Made by a program: the position numbers and the translations under genes. Source: UBA7672 sp038326205 (GTDB taxonomy: Bacteria > Pseudomonadota > Alphaproteobacteria > Caulobacterales > Hyphomonadaceae). Taken from it: 33,851 nucleotides of DNA. The notes beneath the pieces were generated by a model. That model had not been told where the DNA came from and made no database searches. It saw only the letters and a list, made by a program, of their open reading frames with translations. Shown piece after piece: positions 31,125 to 33,851 of this stretch; the stretch's first letter is position 1, and each line of letters begins with the position of its first letter. The stretch lies in assembly GCA_038326205.1 (NCBI GenBank), contig JBBQJV010000042.1:1-33851 (forward strand), given 5' to 3'.

Positions 31125-32264
31125 CTACTCTGCAGCTTGGGCGGCGGCTTCTTTGGCGGCGCGGAGGATGCTGGCTCGGGCTTCGACTTGCGCGACGATC
31201 TTATCGATCATGTCGGCGTTGGAGACTTTGTGGTCGGCCTTGCCGGAGACGTACATCATGCCGGCATCCTTGCCGCCGCCGGTGAAGCCGAGGTCGGTCA
31301 TGGTGGCCTCGCCCGGGCCGTTGACGACGCAGCCGATGATCGAAAGCGAGATCGGTTCCTGGATATGGGCGAGGCGAAGTTCGAGCGCTTCGACTGTGCG
31401 GATAACATCGAAGCCCTGGCGCGCGCATGAGGGGCACGAGATGATGTTGACGCCGCGGGTCCGCAGGCCGAGCGATTTCAGGATCTCGTAGCCGGCCTTG
31501 ATCTCTTCGACAGGCTCAGCAGAGAGCGAGACGCGGATGGTGTCGCCGATGCCGGCCCAGAGCATGGAGCCGATGCCGATGGCGGATTTGACGGTGCCGG
31601 TGCGGAGGCCGCCCGCTTCAGTGACGCCAAGATGCAGCGGCGCGTCGGTAGCGTCGGCGAGCTGGTGGTAGGCGGCGACGGTGAGGAACGGGTCGGAGGC
31701 TTTTACGGAAATCTTGTATTCGTGAAAATAATTGTCATCGAGGATGCGAGCGTGATCGAGCGCGCTTTCGACCATCGCTTCGGGACAGGGCTCGCCATAC
31801 TTTTCCAGCAAGTGGCGTTCGAGGCTGCCGCCGTTGACGCCGATGCGCATCGAGCAGCCATGGTCGTTGGCGGCCTGGATGACTTCCTTCACGCGCGACA
31901 CGTTGCCGATATTGCCGGGGTTGATGCGGAGGCAGGCAGCGCCAGCCTTGGCGGCTTCAATGCCGCGTTTGTAGTGGAAGTGAATGTCGGCGACGATTGG
32001 TAGGTTCGCGGCGCGGCAGATTTCCGGCATCGCGGCAGTGGATTCTTCGTCGGGGCATGAGACGCGGACGATGTCGGCGCCGGCTTCCTCGAGGCCGCGG
32101 ATCTGGTCGATGGTGGCTTTTGCGTCCGAGGTCGGTGTGTTGGTCATCGACTGGACGGTGATGGGCGCATCGCCGCCGACCAGCACGTTACCGACGCGGA
32201 TCTGGCGCGACTTGCGGCGCGTGATGGTGCGCCAGGGGCGGAGGTGGTGGATGTCTTGGCTCAT
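31125..32264 (-). CDS. ispG: (E)-4-hydroxy-3-methylbut-2-enyl-diphosphate synthase
   Basis: 379 aa. IspG (GcpE) performs the penultimate step of the MEP isoprenoid pathway with a 4Fe-4S cluster. The TIM barrel opens with RKSRQIRVGNVLVGGDAPIT, VQSMTNTPTSD and IVRVSCPDEES. RINPGNIG and RIGVNGGSLE follow. The cluster ligands are in IISCPSCARQG (Cys-x-x-Cys) and IIGCVVNGPGEA. The bacterial short form (no insert domain) is as expected. It lies downstream of the RodZ-like gene, 150 bp, on the same strand, a neighbourhood common in proteobacteria. Start ATG 32264 gives the usual HLRPWRTITRRKSR N-terminus. Confidence 0.97.
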   Translation of the reverse strand: MSQDIHHLRPWRTITRRKSRQIRVGNVLVGGDAPITVQSMTNTPTSDAKATIDQIRGLEEAGADIVRVSCPDEESTAAMPEICRAANLPIVADIHFHYKRGIEAAKAGAACLRINPGNIGNVSRVKEVIQAANDHGCSMRIGVNGGSLERHLLEKYGEPCPEAMVESALDHARILDDNYFHEYKISVKASDPFLTVAAYHQLADATDAPLHLGVTEAGGLRTGTVKSAIGIGSMLWAGIGDTIRVSLSAEPVEEIKAGYEILKSLGLRTRGVNIISCPSCARQGFDVIRTVEALELRLAHIQEPISLSIIGCVVNGPGEATMTDLGFTGGGKDAGMMYVSGKADHKVSNADMIDKIVAQVEARASILRAAKEAAAQAAE

Positions 32265-32414
32265 GCGCCTTTGCGCCTTGCTTAGGTATCGGGTCCAGAT
32301 CAGCCGATGACTGACATTTGGCCCTTTAGGGCTGGCGCGTAAAGGCGGCTTGCCAGAGCAGATTGGCGCACGACGACTCGTTGCGCCACTGCAGAACTGC
32401 GGAAATGGCTGATT

Positions 32415-33653
32415 TTACTCGCCGGCAGGCGGCGGGCTCGCGACCTGCTCGGGATAGGCAGCCAGAGCCGGGTCCGGAAGGATGGGCGGCGGCGGCGGTG
32501 AAGCCAAGACCGGGGTCGTGTTGATCAGGATCTTCGGCTTCGGCTTGACCGGAACCGGCACGGAGGCAGCAGGCGCCGCTGCAGGAAGCGCTGGGCGAGC
32601 AGCCACGCTGCTGCCGGGCGTCGCGGGATAGGCATCGAGCGCCGGATCGCGGGGCGCCGCAGTCGGTGTCGGCTCGACCGGCGCAGGCGCAGTGACGATT
32701 GGCTGGCGCTGGGCGGCCATGTCGACGTTCTGCGAATAGACTGGACCGCCTTCGGGCTGCAGCAGGCCAAGCGACTGCTCGCCAAGGCGCCATTCGAAGG
32801 CCGCGCCGTCTTCGGCAGAAACCGTGAATCCAGCGCCGACGCGCACGACGAAGAACTCGCCGGGATTGTAGTTGCGGTGAACGTACTTGTCCCCCTTGGC
32901 GGAGCGAACCTCGAGCATGGAGCGCTTCAGCGCAACAATGCGGAGTTGCGGGGCAGCGGGCTCAGCCGTAGCGCCGGCGCCCGGCGTGGCGGAGGACGAA
33001 TCCGTAATGGCGGAGGTCGACTTGTCGCCGCCGTTGAGCATCAGCATGGCGCCGCCGCCGATGAGGGCGACGACCAGTATGCCGAGCACAGGTACGGCTA
33101 CAGGCAGCTTGCGCGCCTTGGAGGAAGCAGGTTGCGCGATCTCGACCTTTTCGGGGTCTTTCAGGATCGCCGCGCACTCGGACAGGTAGCGGTCGAGCGT
33201 GGTCTGCTCGTCCATGCCGAGGAAGCGGGCGTAGGACTTGATGTAGCCCTTGGCGTAAACGGGAGCGCCGAGGAGGCCCGGCGTCATCTCTTCGATGGCG
33301 CGCAGGTGGCTGATGTGGACGCGCGTTTCGCGGGAGACCTGCTCCAGCGTGAAACCGGTGTTTTCGCGTGAGGCGCGGATTTCGTCGCCGATGCGCTGAT
33401 GGACGGCGGGAGCAGCCTGCTCGGCATCGGCGTCTGACACGACGCGCAGATGTGGAGCGGGGCGGCGCGAGCGCGGCTCGGCGTCATCCTTGGCGGCGGT
33501 AGGTACGACGGCAGATGGAAAGAGGGGCGGCAGGGGCGCGGAAATGGTCGCGGCCGGGGAATCAACATTCCCGGCATCATTTTCGCCTGCTGCGGGAATG
33601 GTGGCATCCGCTGGCGAATTGGGGTTGGTGTCGTCCTTGGCCACGCCGCTCAT
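32415..33653 (-). CDS. rodZ: RodZ-like protein (HTH_25 / TM / DUF4115)
   Basis: 412 aa, from ATG 33653. Residues 1-80 are a Pro/Ala/Asp-rich cytoplasmic tail. A Cro-like HTH domain follows at 86-150 (RIGDEIRASRENTGFTLEQV, THISHLRAIEE-like VHISHLRAIEEM, YAKGYIKSYARFLGMD), then a membrane helix at 184-206, then a periplasmic DUF4115 domain (about 234-310: RIVALKRSMLEVRSAKGD, VGAGFTVSAEDGAAFEWRLG). The last 100 residues are Pro/Ala-rich with repeats of 'DPALxAYP'. RodZ links MreB to the cell-wall machinery and shapes rods. The HTH has the expected form. Its placement upstream of ispG is typical. The tail is longer than in E. coli. Confidence 0.93.
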   Translation of the reverse strand: MSGVAKDDTNPNSPADATIPAAGENDAGNVDSPAATISAPLPPLFPSAVVPTAAKDDAEPRSRRPAPHLRVVSDADAEQAAPAVHQRIGDEIRASRENTGFTLEQVSRETRVHISHLRAIEEMTPGLLGAPVYAKGYIKSYARFLGMDEQTTLDRYLSECAAILKDPEKVEIAQPASSKARKLPVAVPVLGILVVALIGGGAMLMLNGGDKSTSAITDSSSATPGAGATAEPAAPQLRIVALKRSMLEVRSAKGDKYVHRNYNPGEFFVVRVGAGFTVSAEDGAAFEWRLGEQSLGLLQPEGGPVYSQNVDMAAQRQPIVTAPAPVEPTPTAAPRDPALDAYPATPGSSVAARPALPAAAPAASVPVPVKPKPKILINTTPVLASPPPPPILPDPALAAYPEQVASPPPAGE

Positions 33654-33764
33654 ATGTTTGTCCGAAACGGAAGGGCTGATCCTCTAAGAACCGCCCTACC
33701 GCCTTAACGCCACCCACCCTAACAGATCATTAGCAAGTTAAGGGCCGCTGCTCAGTGCTACAAC

Positions 33765-33851
33765 CTAAATCTTCAGCCCGAGGTCGTTAGCGACGCTTAA
33801 CAATGCGTTACGTATCGACTGTTCCGAGCTGTCGAGCAGTCCTTGCACACG
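33765..33851 (-). CDS. C-terminal end of an unidentified protein
   Basis: The minus-strand frame is open to the window edge and stops at TAG 33765-33767. The 28 visible residues (VQGLLDSSEQSIRNALLSVA, then NDLGLKI) form an amphipathic helix typical of a protein C-terminus. The next 111 bp to the RodZ-like start hold no other gene. The family cannot be told from this piece. Confidence 0.55.
   Translation of the reverse strand, partial: RVQGLLDSSEQSIRNALLSVANDLGLKI

Noticed and set aside
1..33851. CRISPR array, prophage or insertion sequence
   Set aside because: No regular spaced repeats, no transposase or integrase motifs and no terminal inverted repeats with target duplication were seen.

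Overview
The window is about 33.9 kb of a GC-rich, gene-dense alphaproteobacterial chromosome. Several features support this. There is a circularly permuted ssrA (two-piece tmRNA) with an ANDNF-type tag, an alphaproteobacterial SspB, a short Coq7, a large TonB-dependent receptor, a RodZ-like gene next to ispG, and a palindromic intergenic repeat of a style common in this class. The protein families and the small decayed genes look most like the Hyphomonadaceae/Caulobacterales side of the class; that placement is an inference from family resemblance, not from a search. I see no rRNA operon, CRISPR array, insertion sequence, integrase or phage module. This is mostly ordinary chromosomal backbone.

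Layout. 1-8.1 kb: the 3' part of an alkyl sulfatase gene, a glutathione S-transferase-like gene divergent from a WYL regulator with a palindromic operator between them, a TonB-dependent receptor with a long leader, and a TPR lipoprotein. 8.1-14.6 kb: a mixed stretch with folA, a VUT-type transporter, thyA, an HSL-type hydrolase, a GNAT acetyltransferase and small ORFs. It also holds three broken genes: a two-frame remnant at 8.1-8.6 kb, a frameshifted HHH/RpoA-C-like gene at 11.7 kb, and a DUF1428 gene with a nonsense codon plus a frameshift at 13.1-13.4 kb. 14.9-17.3 kb: aquaporin, a VOC protein, a possible CTG-started membrane peptide, ssrA and osmC. 17.3-21.3 kb: a leftward block of a PLP-dependent sulfur amino-acid enzyme, a lipoprotein split by one in-frame TAA, a cytochrome P450 and an unknown protein, with gaps of only 3-22 nt. 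21.5-23.0 kb: sspB, a PaaI-type thioesterase and a Mug-like DNA glycosylase in one operon. 23.0-28.2 kb: a secreted esterase, an extensin-family protein, a secreted protein with two RcnB-like motifs, a short transcription unit, a flavin amine oxidase, a small secreted protein and tRNA-Leu(CAA). 28.3-33.9 kb: a YqaA/DedA membrane protein, dsbB-coq7, an MliC-like inhibitor, and the leftward rodZ-like/ispG pair, followed by the C-terminal codons of one more gene.

Functional links. ssrA and sspB lie 5 kb apart and form the tagging and adaptor halves of trans-translation quality control. folA and thyA lie about 1.4 kb apart and supply the folate/dTMP cycle. dsbB and coq7 (quinone-linked) overlap in transcription. 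The most unusual item is the short unit at 25.8-26.0 kb: a 26-codon ORF behind a Shine-Dalgarno that matches the 16S rRNA 3' end over 13 nt, closed by a strong terminator. The second is the set of four genes in the window, each broken by one or two small lesions.
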